DNA of 64,000 nt from Cladorhizidae sp. MBARI D1340-BT2. Taxonomy: Eukaryota > Porifera > Demospongiae > Poecilosclerida > Cladorhizidae. This document shows positions 49,252 through 61,357 of the stretch, piece by piece. How positions within the stretch are numbered: position 1 is the first letter of the stretch; the number at the start of each line of letters is the position of its first letter. Below the pieces are notes generated by a model. It was not told where the DNA came from. It worked only from the letters and a program-made list of their open reading frames with translations, and searched no databases. The stretch covers positions 28,061,881 through 28,125,880 of the forward strand of contig JAQNBH010000010.1 of NCBI GenBank assembly GCA_028752905.1, given 5' to 3'. The position numbers and the translations under genes are program-made.

Positions 49252-50830
49252 CTGAGGGTATAAAAACATCATAATAATTATAATCAGAATATACATAATC
49301 AAGATTAAATAGAGACAAGTTACTAATTAACAAAACTGCCATACAGACTCCATTTAGCTACCATAGAAAAAGTTATATAATTCATCTTTAATAAAAAAAT
49401 AAAAAAACTGAATTGAAGATGTGTTGGACAGTTATTAACACCCTTTGCAACATATTCATAGATTGGATGGAACATATCGACCAATACTTATTATCAACTA
49501 GTTATACTGAGCGAGTGTGCAAGCCAAATATCCAAACCCACCCACACAATATGGAATCTACAAAGCCTGAACTACTCCCACGAAAAGAGAAGAAGGGAGA
49601 AGAGCTGTTTGTGAGGCAAGTTTCTCCACACTGGGGACTATAGCAGTTGTGTGAGTGTTTGTGGGTATTACAAACTGTGCATTATATCTTTTTTGACAGA
49701 GCAATATTCTTCAAATATCTTTTTTGGCTCTAGCTACACTTGCCATGTCACTTAGTTCTTTATCTGCCAAGTCCATGTGGAACTTTTTCTCAGTATCACT
49801 TTTTTCTATAATTATCATTACACTCTCAGTTGCAATCATCACTTTCTCTGTTTCTCTGTTGCAAAGGGTGTTAATATGCTACCATGTTTTGAAGTGTATT
49901 GATTGGCAGGCAATCAATTGGCAGTCATAGATTGTGCAGCAAAGTCTATAGCCAATCTATAGATTGGCATCCAATCAATGAATTCATAGATTGGGCAGAT
50001 TCATAGATTGGATGGAACATATACGTTATGGCACAAGGTTATGCTTTAGAGCTAATAAATAGTATCTGAACATTGTTTTTTGGTTCCCCTGAACAATTGT
50101 TTCACCTGTCCAATCAACATGATTGTTTTTTTTTAAACAAGGAAGAAATCGGCTCATCTTGAACTAAATTTTGAAAAACCAAGTCGATCCTTGTAATAGA
50201 TATTTAGAACATAACATGATGTGCAGTGGTTAGACTGGCGATGATCTTTCTGTTTGTGTTAGGGTATCTTTTCAAAAACATAAAAGTGTGCTGAATCAGT
50301 TCAGTAGCTAGGTGGAATATTGCATGTCTATATTTTGTTAACAAACTTTCACCTATTGTTTTAGTATTATACTAAATCAAGAAACACTTAAATGCTTTGA
50401 AATCTGCTTTGAAATCCTCTACTATTAATATTTTAATGAATAAACATATTTTTACAGTAATGGAAAGGTGGAAAGGACATAGATGATAATATAAATATAT
50501 AGATAGAAGACCTTTTAGATCAATTTCACTTACTACTAAGAAAGGACTCAAGATAAGCTGGAAGTTCTTTTTATTAAGAACAGTGTTTAGGATATAAGAA
50601 GCTGTCAAAGTGAGTTTGATTGAGTGCCAATGTTATTAGTGGTTTGTCTTAAAAAAATCCCCCCGCAAACTGTTTAGACAGCATACAGTTTGGTAGAATT
50701 AGGAGCTCAATTGAAGTGCGCAAACAAAAGTGATGTAATGTCTCTATATGTCAACAACAAATTTTACTGTAATGAATCTATCCGCCTCCTTTCTCAAAAC
50801 AAAAGTATTTGGATGATCCCTTGTAAGTGT
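49252..50830. other. Intron-like stretch with a short inverted repeat
   Basis: TTAACACCCTTTGCAAC at about 49,435 recurs inverted as GTTGCAAAGGGTGTTAA at about 49,858. CATAGATTGGATGGAACATAT occurs directly at about 49,456 and 49,999. This may be a small mobile element or local duplication. No exon was recognised. Confidence 0.35.
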
Positions 50831-50918
50831 AGGTACCTGTGTTGCTCAAAGAACTTCCAGAAACAGTAGCAAATGCCAGGAAGAGAACAATCAAGAAAGC
50901 AGTTACAATTGTCAGCCA
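50831..50918 (-). other. Possible leader-peptide-like segment
   Basis: On the minus strand a frame reads LTIVTAFLIVLFLAFATVSG, a typical signal-peptide core, and ends at a possible phase-1 donor G|GTACCT. That phase would fit the exon at 48,934-49,251. However, the only ATG here is in another frame, and a TAA immediately precedes the leader frame. The reading could also be an accident of a pyrimidine-rich tract. Confidence 0.2.
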
Positions 50919-51046
50919 TTAAAAAAAAATTGTTCCGACAACTCGTCTAACCAGAAGTAAAGATTTATTAATATTTTAAATCAATCAAGTTGTTTGGGCA
51001 TGTGCATATGGAGAAGTGCCTAATACAAATTCTTTGATTTAATTCC

Positions 51047-51085
51047 CGCCGCCCCCCTACCCCCCTCTCCCCCCTCCCCCCCCAT
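51047..51085. repeat. Poly-C-rich tract
   Basis: Runs of 6-8 C separated by single bases on the plus strand; simple sequence. Confidence 0.9.
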
Positions 51086-51618
51086 AAGGTGCTTGCTTGT
51101 GGTGTTTAATTGGTTAAATCAGTTTTGTGAGTCTGTCCACAAGTAGAAAATAGTAGTCAAACAAATATAGAGCATATCACACCATGCGCCCAATACAAGA
51201 ACAAAATATAAAAATAAGTCTGAGATTTAAAAGAAGAGAATTAACTCGTGTGATCACAAACATTTCGACCCTTTACTTATTAAGACGTGGAACACCAATA
51301 TCACATATGGTGTTCATATTTATGATTGTGGTCAGCATTGGCAATCTCTTTCTTGACAAGACAACCTGACAGTTTTATTAATAAACGATTTTCTGTCTTG
51401 TGTGTGTTATTACTGCTGTAGCTCTGGCAGGTTGGAGTCTACCACTGCTATGTCAAATGCAACATATAGAAACCTAAAATCACATTATGATAGCAGCATT
51501 GATACCGAGCATTGCTATAGCTGTTTCCATAGCCTTATCCCTAATCTTTGCCTCCACCCCCTCTCTGAAGGCCTAATCTGTTACTGACTTGGATTATATC
51601 ATCATGATAATTTCATAC

Positions 51619-51644
51619 CTGGTGTGTGTGCATGTGTGTGTGTA

Positions 51645-51690
<46 letters not shown>

Positions 51691-51719
51691 TGTGTATGTG
51701 TATGTGTGTGTGTGTGTGC
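51619..51719. repeat. TG/TATG microsatellite
   Basis: About 100 bp of TGTGTG with interspersed TATG and CATG. Any frame through it gives only Cys/Val repeats and is not coding. Confidence 0.95.
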
Positions 51720-52934
51720 TCTTTAAACTCCTTGAGCTTTTACAGAGCTGAGGTAAACTTACAGAGTTACTTGCATTATCCCAGAAAAATGGGAGGGCTA
51801 ATTATCTGTTTTTAATAGTATATAGCTAACACCAACTCCAACTACTGAAAACAACATATTCAAAGCTCATGATGTGTGAGATGAACTTTGGATGGTTCCC
51901 AACAACATAGGAATGTAACAAGAATCCCAATGTCCATGCCACATGTATGTCATGGGCTAGTAGTATTCATGCCATCCTTAGACTTCGGCTCAGCATTGGA
52001 ATGTAACAGAACACTCATTACATCATAGCAACAGCATTTTAGATTTCATTGCTCTAGCCACTTTCTAGTCTTGATCTAGGCCCAGCCCTAGCTATTACCA
52101 CTGCTCTAATCCTAGCCATTTCCCAGGCCCTAAACCAAATTGAAGCCCTAATCCAGCAATGATCTATACAGTATTGATGATGACATCATATGATGTAATG
52201 CCAGAACTATGTTATGAGGAAGCAACCTTTTCTCCTTGCATCTGAGTGGCTGTGGCTCAGTGCTATATGAGAACATTGAGAGTCTGTCTTGACAATGACC
52301 ATGCTTCGTGCATGTGTGACCTGGGGTAATAACCCTGTCATCTCTTTATCACCTTGTGCTGGCATAGGGAAAGGATATCGCATAGTCTATCAGTATATAT
52401 AAATTTATTCTATGTTCATATGCTCACTATAGCATTTTCCTATAGGCTCAAATTAGATATTCTCCCATATTCCACTCCAATTAAGAATCTACTGTACACA
52501 GTAACGATCAATTTCTAAAAATTTCAAAGACAGCAGAAGCTGTTCTTTGGATCACCAAATAGTTCAGCAATGCAATAAAGCCACAAGTGCTTTTCAAGAA
52601 TACTAAAAGTTAATTCAATATGTGTTATAGATGGTGTCTATTGGACCGACCCACCGAACAACTGACAGATGGACTAATCGCCCATTATATGAAGTAAAGA
52701 TAACTAATTAATATGAGTATAATAGTTATACAGTATACAATTTATCACACTCATTGTGGCATAATATGGTGGGTGAGTCATATCTTTGGCTCATGAAATT
52801 ACATGTCTGCTCATGAATTAACTAGCCATATTCCACTCTGACAAGATACACACACACATACATATACATACATATATATTTGTTCAATGAAAAGAGCCAT
52901 GAATTTTCCACCTTCAAGGGTTGACACTTTTGAA
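51720..52934. other. No gene recognised
   Basis: AT-rich sequence with GCCCTA/TAGCCC-rich patches near 52,070-52,150. A similar CCTAGCCC-type patch is near 63,330-63,410, suggesting another dispersed repeat. A short CA/TA run is at 52,850-52,880. Confidence 0.35.
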
Positions 52935-53325
52935 GGGCTCTAACCATTCTTAGAGATATGGTATATACTCTCACAGCAGGCATGGACATGATAAAAAAAA
53001 TTATTCCATGAAACACCGACCCTTGCATCATGCAAAGCAAAGCATAGCAGCATAGTTGTTTATATATAGCAGATGTGATAAACAATCAACTTCAATTTAT
53101 CCTCCTGACATCATCATACAGCATTGATATTGCTATGAGGTCTCCCTCTCTACTTGTCTATCTGCCTCTCTCTCTGTCCCTCTGTCTCTCCATCCATCTA
53201 TATACACAACTATGCTGCTATGCTTTGCTTTGCATGATGCAAGGGTCGGTGTTTCATGGAATAATTTATTTTATCCTGTCCATGCCTGCTGTGAGAGTAT
53301 ATATCTCTAAGAATGTTAGAGCCCT
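52935..53325. repeat. Fold-back element, ~130-bp arms
   Basis: The left arm (52,935-53,065) is the inverted copy of the right arm (53,199-53,325). GCATGATGCAAGGGTCGGTG and CATGCCTGCTGTGAGAGTAT are exact in both, with few indels elsewhere. The loop is about 130 bp and CT-rich. Both arms give the same spurious peptide in opposite frames, which I do not treat as coding. Confidence 0.85.
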
Positions 53326-53337
53326 ATCCACCAACCA

Positions 53338-53475
53338 AACCACCCACACAACACAACCTTTCACACACCCACCCACCCATGCACCCCCCCCCCACCCACC
53401 CACCCACCCACTCCCCCACCCATTAATCCATCCATCCATCCATCCATCCATCAATCCATCCATCCATCCATCCAT
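53338..53475. repeat. CCCA and CCAT microsatellites
   Basis: (ACCC)n with a C-run at about 53,385, followed by (ATCC)n to 53,475. Simple repeats only. Confidence 0.95.
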
Positions 53476-53947
53476 TGGCTTAATTATAGCACTTCCCTCT
53501 AACATGTCATCATCTATGCTGACTATAATGTTTTAAGCCTCTGTTGACTGAAGTTTCCTAGCACTAGCACTTGACTATAATATATCCATAATGCCTATAC
53601 TGTAGTGCAATATAATGATGATGTCATAATCTCTGATCTGGTCATGAGCATGATGTGTCATGTGAAACAAAGAATAACCAATGAGATACACCAAATAAAA
53701 TAAACAGGATACTTTCAACTTTATTGCCAGCTTAGACATAACCAAACATGTGAAATATTGCATGAAGATAGGATGCCATCTCAAAATTAAACACGAACGA
53801 TAAACTCGTTTGCCCATGTCAATAAAATAGCAGATCATAACAAAAACAACAGCACTGAAATGTAAGTTCATATAGTGGTGTGGAATTTCAGAATCAATAA
53901 CTTTGTAATGCAACAAAACAACAAAAACAACAAACACATACTCTCAC

Positions 53948-54591
53948 CTTTATCTTCATAAGACACTGAAATGTCGGCCACAGTAGCATTAAAAAAACGC
54001 ATGGTAGGGGCATCACTACTTTCTTCAAACACAAGGATATCATTCACCTCAGGTGAATTACAATGTTTTTCATGTATTTTTCCATTCACAACGTGAAAAA
54101 TATCAGAGTTTAAGTTGTTTTTATCATTGAAATTCTCACTCAATATTTCCAAAAAGAATGTCCCATTCCAAATCCTGATATTGATATCATTGAGGACCCA
54201 AGGGGCTTCGTCCTTATCGGATTGTTTTCTAAATTTTTGCATCCAGCGCAAATGTAGATCCAGGTTTTCAATAAAATTCCATTCATATGGTATGCAGATA
54301 TACTCCCGAATGAGAAATTCTGTTCTCAAGGGTTCAATAAGGATTAGAGGGAAGGTGGAGTTGTAACTAGATTCTTGAGCTGTCACAGAGACATTTGAAG
54401 GATCCAACTCCAATAGACTTGTACCATCATTTGGCACGAGATTTGGTGCGTAATACCTGATTGGAAGCCAACCAGTGATGGTGGAGGAATCTGCTGACTG
54501 CAAACTGAACTCGAGTCTTACACCCTCATCAATGCGAGTTAAAGGAGGATTGTTATTATGGCATCCAAAAGAGATCAGGAATGCAACCTCA
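53948..54591 (-). CDS. Extracellular exon resembling a reelin repeat
   Basis: 644 bp, acceptor ...TTTCATTTCTAG at 54,592-54,593 (phase 2), donor G|GTGAGA at 53,942-53,947 (phase 1). Open throughout for 214 codons. It starts EVAFLISFGCHNNNPPLTRI, then DEGVRLEFSLQS, later RTEFLIREYICIPYEW, LHLRWMQKF, and APWVLNDINIRIWNGTFF. Reelin subrepeats contain an F-x-I/L-G-C start, a GV-L-Q/E-F/Y-S strand, R-F/L-R-W and W-A-L/I-D-D/N-I/V, in that order, so similarity is plausible but distant. Several sequons (NVS, NST, NGT, NAT) suggest an extracellular location. The 3' phase fits the exon at 49,251. No upstream exon was identified. Confidence 0.7.
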
Positions 54592-55620
54592 CTAGAAATG
54601 AAATAAAGATGGTCAATTAAGGTAGCTTTGGACTGTGTTAATTATTTGTTATGCAAGTGTGTCTTATTCACATTTGTCAGAGACAAGGTTGCATATTTAC
54701 ATTATTATGTTGAGAATGTAGGTAAAAAATGCCACCCAATTAGATAATGTTAATTATTCATACCAAACTTTACCATCACTGCTTCCAGGATTTTTAAAAT
54801 ACATTTTTAGGCTTATTTATTTAACTTCAGGTCAGTGTGTTTGTTACGGGATAAATTTAAAGTTCATAAGTATATGGAAAAAAGAGGTGTGTGCCTATTT
54901 TCAGAGACAAAGCCGCTACATTATGAAAAGTACAAAATAAAAACGAGCTTATCTCTATGTATACCATGGTAAACTCTACTTGAGATATATGCACACAAAG
55001 TCAGAACCAAAATCTATACATTATCATGTTCCAAGCAGTGATTCTCCTTATGAAATTGATATGAAGAGTTAAAGACCCAGCCACACTTAACCCAACAATA
55101 AGCATGGTCCTAACTAGTTCCTTGAAACTTGTTGTGAACTACAACAGTCATGTCAACACTACCCAAAACAAGTTTCACCAAAGTTATTCATGCTTATAAA
55201 AGGCAACCATTAAAAAATGGTAACAATAAACATGTCGTGTTTGACAAGCCATAGTTTGTAGAACAGTTGTTGCTTTCGTGTTGTATTAATGAGAGAAAAG
55301 GACTTGGTGGAAGGCATGGGATGTTTACCATGGAACTACATGGAAATTAATCTTCTCTGATGCTACTGCAAGTAGCAGCCGAACTATTATGATGCCAGCA
55401 CAATTAATAATGTAGACAGATGTATTCTTCTCTGACACAACACAGAATGATTGTGGAATCATTTGATAGCAACCATATCATGGCCCCACATTCAGAAACC
55501 AACAGGAACCTGGTATGCTTTTGTGGCTGCAGGATTTGTTAACAAAGGATCGAGGCATGTGCCAAACCCAATGATGAAGATAGTGCGGTAGCCATAAACC
55601 TGTTGAGTAATGTTGTGCTG
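54592..55620. other. No gene recognised
   Basis: AT-rich. The last few hundred bases may be a decayed upstream part of the retrotransposon that follows (for example a WYAFVAAGFVN frame near 55,510), but no reverse transcriptase or RNase H motif could be made out. Confidence 0.3.
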
Positions 55621-55905
55621 CTTTTCTCCATCTGAGCAAATTATTCATATCCGAGTTGAAAATTTGAGTGTAGTATTTGAGGAGATGTGTAAGCTTTTGC
55701 AGGTTAAAAAGTCAAGGACTACCACATATCACCCACATCGCAATGAGATAGTGGAGGGTTTATCCAGACCTTGCTAGACTTGCTCACCGCAACTGTTAAG
55801 GATCACACAAGTGCTGAGAGGATGATCTTTGTGAAGAGTGTCTTGCCTACATTTGCCACAAGTTTCTCTCCTTTTACTGGAAAATATACTCTGTTTCCAT
55901 AAGAT
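55621..55905 (+). pseudogene. Ty3/gypsy-type integrase remnant
   Basis: From 55,676 the frame reads FEEMCKLLQVKKSRTTTYHP then HRNEIVEG. This matches the integrase core stretch in which R-T-T-x-Y-H-P-x-x-N-G/E-x-V-E leads to the catalytic Glu. After a frameshift and stop near 55,768-55,777, the +1 frame gives LLDLLTATVKDH, then VLPTFATSFSPFTGKY, the usual downstream segment. Frame breaks and the absence of flanking pol domains or terminal repeats show a short dead fragment. Confidence 0.65.
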
Positions 55906-57159
55906 CTTTTCCTAAAACTTGCAACAGGTCCTTAAAGATGACACTAGATAACCTCACAATAAGTGTGATCTGGTATTGCTATACTCTCCTGCAATTGCCT
56001 GTGGTGGGTTGTGATCCTTTATTCAGAGAGCGTGAACAAATTACAGACTGTGATTATCACTTCTTTTTTCGACCCTAACCTTCTATTAGTAAAATTATGT
56101 GGAAACTCCTGCTCCTGTTGACATGCATTTAAATGTTTGGGATGATGAAGATGAACCACTACTTGAGTATCACCCTTCCATCCCCCTAACATCTCCCTCC
56201 GCCCCCACCCTTGGCTGTCTATAAAGTCTGTGCACACTTATGCATAATCAATTACAAAAAATGTGCATTGCTTGTGGCACAGCAAATTTGGAAATCTCCT
56301 AACAACAATCAGTTCCAGTGAGGTGAAAAGAGCTGTAAATCGATGCAGGGCTGTGAATTTGCCGAGCAATAATTATGCGATAGTTACAACTTCACTCTTG
56401 CTGTGGCTATTGGAGGAGTTTGGAGGAAACTTGATTGCTATTCAGGCTATAGGACATAAGCTAGCTAGATACTTAACTAACTTTGCTGCAATAACTGATA
56501 AAACTAGCCGCATAACTCCTGATTTTTTATTGTGGAATTTGTGGAACATCATCTTTTGATCATACTCTATTCTCTTTTGGTCCCGCAGCACATGTTTCCC
56601 TAAGGTGTGTAGGTAGCTTACCCATAACCGGAGAAAATCTGCAATTTTTTCCTAGGGTTTGTTTATTGAAATGTCAGTGTGGACGTGACCAATATACATT
56701 ATAACAACAACATGACCACATGTAACACACACCCTCACCTTCCCTTCATTACAATACGACAAGACTGCTCTGTCACCAGGTTTATATGAATAACTCACGT
56801 GTATTTTGTTCTTTTGCATTCTGAAGCTGATAGTTACTTTGGGCATAGGTAGACTGAATTGCTGCTATAGACAATAGTTACACTACCTTACTTAACCCAT
56901 TCACCGTCGGGTTTAGGCAGCATTTTTTTTAAATTGGACTCGGGTGCAAATAAAAATCAATATTAAATCAGGAATGCACTAAAGTCCATAGCAACCATGG
57001 TTGATGGGATAGCATTGGTGTCGACAAACATAGTGGTCAACGTTAGGTTGCTAAGCAACGACCACAAATGATGAATATCATTATGTAATTACAGCCTAAT
57101 GAAAGCTCTTATTACTTCAATATGCTAGACAATATTTGATTATATATATATTATATATT

Positions 57160-57190
57160 ATAGAAAAGTACTATCCCAGTACTTTTCTAT
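57160..57190. repeat. Perfect 13-bp hairpin inside element C
   Basis: ATAGAAAAGTACT, a 5-nt loop ATCCC, then AGTACTTTTCTAT. It lies downstream of the transposase remnant near the left end. It may be a transcription-end or subterminal structure; its role is unknown. Confidence 0.7.
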
Positions 57191-57529
57191 ATTCAATAGC
57201 TCTGCCTTAACATAGCATTGAGCACTATTTGTAGCCTTCACCAGCAAACTACCTTCTAAGTATATTATATATTATATATTATATGTACACACTCATTGTA
57301 TTCACAAAACTTGCATGACATATATTTTTCATTTTTTAATATTTATTTTCTGATGAAGATATTGTTATCATGTTGGTGTTGTATGAACAATTATTTATTA
57401 CATCTACATCTTCCCATAACAGGACAACAATAGCAACAAAAACATGATTTACCAAACAACAGCCATCTGGCGAACAGAGAGAAAAATGGAAATACCATAG
57501 AAAGTAAAATTTAAAAAAAATTGAAGCAG

Positions 57530-58797
57530 AAACTAGGAAACTACGAAGTCTACCATGGTGTGGTACTTTGAAAAAACAGTCCCTCTTTGTGACACACAGT
57601 GGTACTTTGCAGTGACGGCAAATAAGTGGTCTCATGGTCGTTTGAGATTCCAGACATGTTTCCAACTGCTACAGAGACAACACACCTCTGCTGTTTCACA
57701 GTTAGTGCTGACCAATGCCCAAGCGTGGTGTTCAGCTGGTCTAGACGCTCGTTATGAATTGAGCGAGGGCGGCCAGCATGCTGATGTGAGCAGAAGCATA
57801 CCACTACCTCCTTAGCTAGCTCCAACCGGAAGGTAAAAAAATCTCTCTTCCTGTAACCCCTGGCAAGGTGATCTGCTCTGCGGACATGAGAGTCTAAAAC
57901 ATAGCTGTTCAGAATGCATGCCTCAACCATGTACGCAAACACCCTCTTCTGGTGAATTAGAGGATGGACTATCAAAGGTACTAGCTGAGGACACAGTAGA
58001 AGAAGCAAGAGATGGAGTGAAGTTCCAGAAAGAAGAAGAGGACTGGCTAAAGGCAGAGCAGAACTTGAAGCACTAGAAGCTATTCCACTACCACTACCCT
58101 GACAAACTCTAGCATGACGAACACTCCTTGGTCGTGAAGGAGTGCATACTTCACTAGAAGAGGACACAGAGTGCGAGGGTAAAAATAAAGGAGGGCATGA
58201 TGATGGAACAGACAATGATGATGATGGAAATAGTATAGGAGCGATGACTACAGATGTCAAATAAGTCATAGAACCTGATGCAGAGGTTACACAACCTACA
58301 GTTGCAGATACTGGTAGGAACAATGGAGAAGGTGATGAAGCAGCCATCACAGCAATAGGAGGTCTAGCAACAATAGATTGTGTCAGAGTTGATGAAGCTT
58401 CCCAATCCATCGCTTCATGCATCAAACCTGAAGGGGCTAAGAAATTGGCATCAAATAATTTTACCGCAACACAAGGAAACTAAAAGAGAATTGTAGTTCC
58501 ATGCTCTGCTTTGCTAACAACAAAACTAGCTATAGCTAAACTGTAGCCTTCTTCATCGCTGGTATTCTTATCTCTTTCTAGATCGTCACCTCGAGTGAAA
58601 GCGCTACGCTTCCTTGAAGGTAGGTCATCAGCAACTATTCTGCCAAGCGATAGCGGAGCTTCAGGGTCAACACGGCTCTGGCCAAGGTAGGATGAGATGC
58701 CAGCACCTTCTTGATCACTGCTTTCATCCTCAGAAAGTCCAAAATCGTCGCCCTAAACCTGAGAAATAACTTTATCCAAGGACAGTCGAACGGCCAT
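57530..58797 (-). pseudogene. piggyBac transposase with core deleted (element C)
   Basis: The start ATG at 58,797 gives MAVRLSLDKVISQV, a stop, then DDFGLSEDESSDQEGAG and an acidic N-terminus. From about 58,425 a long open frame (to 57,550) contains a Ser/Pro-rich stretch, then ACILNSYVLDSHVRRADHL, RDFFTFRLELAKEVV and RPRSIHNERLDQL, a typical C-terminal section after the catalytic domain. A frameshift near 57,670 separates the final zinc-binding motif, in which CRHCKVPLC and a later C-F-F-K-x-x-H are seen. The three catalytic Asp blocks are absent. Confidence 0.7.
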
Positions 58798-58934
58798 CTT
58801 CAACACCCTTTATATTCGGTACGATCGTAGGGTAAGAATGTAGCTAACTTTTGACCTCTATTATGTGTCTGTGATTTTTTAATTTGATAAACAACTTTTG
58901 CATTTATATACGCTTGTGACAGTGAGTGGGTTAA

Positions 58935-61300
58935 GTAGTGGTCTGTTTGCTAGTACAGATGCAAAGAAAAAACTGATTCATTTATAACCACAGCAAGACT
59001 AGTGGTTTCAATGGATGCTTAACAAGAAATCAATAAGAGCAGGTCTTAACAGCTAGAAATAAATCTTATTCTCCTAGGTTATTCTCCTAGGTTATGGGTT
59101 ATCTACTGGTTAAGATGGTAATTTTTGATCTGGATCGTATGTAAGCTGATACTGACAGCATTCTATTACAGTGATATGCTGAATCAGCAGCTACTCCACT
59201 GGCCATGCACTACTGAGTTCACACTGAGTTCACAAATAGCTACAAGGAACTTGATGGCACACAAGCTGCTGAATCAATAAATTATGAAAACTTATTGCAT
59301 TATGAGGTCATTTTACTCAGCCATCTAAGATGAATCAGCTGTATAGGGTTTTGGAAGGAGGGGGGAGTGCATAGGAATCCATACAGAAATTCCTGTTGAG
59401 GAGGAAGGGAATCCAATAGTGCAATTCCAGGAATTGAGAACTGGAGTAGATCCAATTATTGTGTAACTGCATGTATTCAGTGTTCTCCTGGGATATGAAG
59501 TGCCCAGGTTGATGTGCATGCAGGGCCTTTGAGGAACTCGATCTAATTGCCCAATTATGTACTGTTTCCTAATGTAATTTTATGACTTGAAAGGATATTT
59601 GTTTTGAGCAGTTCTTAATAACTTATCTGGTCCTTGACTAACTAATATCATTATCAACTTGGGCACTATCTTCTTAGCCTAATAATCTTTAGGTTACAAA
59701 AGTACTTTTACTGTTATTTTGTTATGCAGTACACTTTGTCTACCTGAATTTGCATTAGTATGAGATAAATGACACTATTATGCCATGCTGTGCCATGAGA
59801 GCACTGTTTAGCACAAACATACATGAACTGAAGGTCACAAACTTCAAGTCTAGAAATTATAGCTTCACAACTTTCGATGTACATAAGTTAAAGGAACAAC
59901 ACATAATTTTAATAACTTTGACAAAGCTCTAAAATTTAACCACAATTTTATTCTAGAACCTTTAGGTCAAGGGAATGGGAAACCCATGACAAGCCCCCAT
60001 AACTTCTTCTCCAAACTGTGATGGATCATTGCCGATGTTTCAAAAGTGGCGCAATCAATCTCCAATACATTATTATTATATACAGTAGCAATGAAAACAG
60101 AACAACTTAGTTAGACAGACTCAGCTACACCCACTAAGAGCTAACTAAGGATATGCAGAGAACAGAGATTAGCTGGTAGATAAGAGCCTTTTTATACACA
60201 CAGCTATATAACACACATGCGAATCCTGAAAAACCACAAATGCACATCAAAATGTGCAGGATAAATCCAGCAGGATCTTGCTGTGCAAGTTTTGTAAGAT
60301 CCTGCAGGCTGCAGATAAGCCTGACCACAAACTACAGCTATACTAACCACAATGTACACACATTATACTCACAAATAAACAACTGCACAATGTTCGAAAT
60401 CAATCCATTAGACATAGCCAAAACGTAAGTTAGCTATGTTAGAAAATGCATTACAATAATACATACTATAGCAGGGGTATTGTGATAGCTGAATTGTAAT
60501 TTTTTTGTTTGTTTCTTTGTTTGTTGATGATCACACCTAGCTATCCCAATATCAGCACACCAGGACACATCAGAGAACACACAAGCTAACTAATTACTTG
60601 GAGCATGTGAATAAATTATTAACCCCTCCCCCCCCCTTCCCCTACCCTCCACTCAAAGTCCAACTCATCTGCATGCTGCTGAACTTCCGGGGTTTGCAAC
60701 TTTTTTCACAAAGAGATCTCTCATTCAACACATTCTCTTGTATGGAAGGTATGGAGAAGAATTTGATATCAATTATGTCTGTCTTTGAACAAAAATCTTC
60801 GTAATTCCCACTCAATCACTCACTAACCAAGCACTTCACTCCTACTTCAATACTCACCCAGACTTAGAATTTGATACCACCTTCTGTTCTGAACTAATCT
60901 CTAGCTATATAGTGTGTCAAATGCTAATGCCTTCAGTACAACACTTAGCCAGCTCTTTTACATTCATTCTTGCAGATTATTCTGGAGTTATACATGCAAC
61001 ATAATGATATAATCATCTCACATGACTGGGTTAACGGAAAGCATGGTAGGCCTAGCTCCGTTCTGAATACCGCCAAGAGATGCCACGTCATCTGGACAAT
61101 TTGGAGGAGGATAGTTTCCAATTGGCGCGGAGACAAGCTTAATAGTTCCGAAAAATAGGTTGATAGCAACCACCGTTGCAGTTAGAAAACAGGTCGAATC
61201 ACAGAGATTCATAGTACGTTTTGAATGACCACTGTTATGTAGTGCCGCACAACCTAGATACCTTTTCAAAGCTTGGAATGCGTCATTATGATGGGGGATA
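58935..61300. other. No gene recognised
   Basis: Only short random-looking frames. TTATTCTCCTAGG is duplicated at about 59,068 and 59,081. A C-run lies at about 60,627. A 61,018-61,160 frame on the minus strand (SAPIGNYPPPNCPDDVASLG) is more GC-rich than its surroundings and could be decayed coding or transposon DNA, family unknown. Confidence 0.3.
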
Positions 61301-61324
61301 CTCCCACGCGTCCGCGTAGCTGTA

Positions 61325-61357
61325 CCCTTTACCAGAGCGAAGCGATTTGGTAAAGGG
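61325..61357. repeat. Perfect 10-bp hairpin
   Basis: CCCTTTACCA, a 13-nt loop GAGCGAAGCGATT, then TGGTAAAGGG. It lies in a locally GC-rich patch with ACGCGTCCGCGT nearby. It resembles a transposon end or a structured RNA element; no neighbouring gene explains it. Confidence 0.6.

Larger units (their letters stand above)
56892..58934 (-). mobile_element. piggyBac element C, TTAA-bounded, internally deleted
   Basis: The left end is TTAACCCATTCACCGTC (TTAA 56,892-56,895). The right end read inward is TTAACCCACTCACTGTC (TTAA 58,931-58,934), so the terminal repeats differ at only two of 13 bases beyond TTAA. About 2.04 kb. The minus-strand transposase has its N-terminal and C-terminal parts but lacks the central catalytic domain. 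An element of this length with good ends may have been mobilised in trans. Confidence 0.8.

Noticed and set aside
51624..51815. Cys/Val-rich plus-strand frame
   Set aside because: Translation of a TG microsatellite.
53075..53536. 153-codon plus-strand frame ending in His/Pro repeats
   Set aside because: Made of a fold-back arm and ACCC/ATCC simple repeats. The same peptide appears inverted in the other arm.
56263..56559. 98-codon plus-strand frame beside the integrase remnant
   Set aside because: No recognised motif, no splice or promoter context, and adjacent to decayed transposon DNA. It may be retroelement debris but I cannot support a call.
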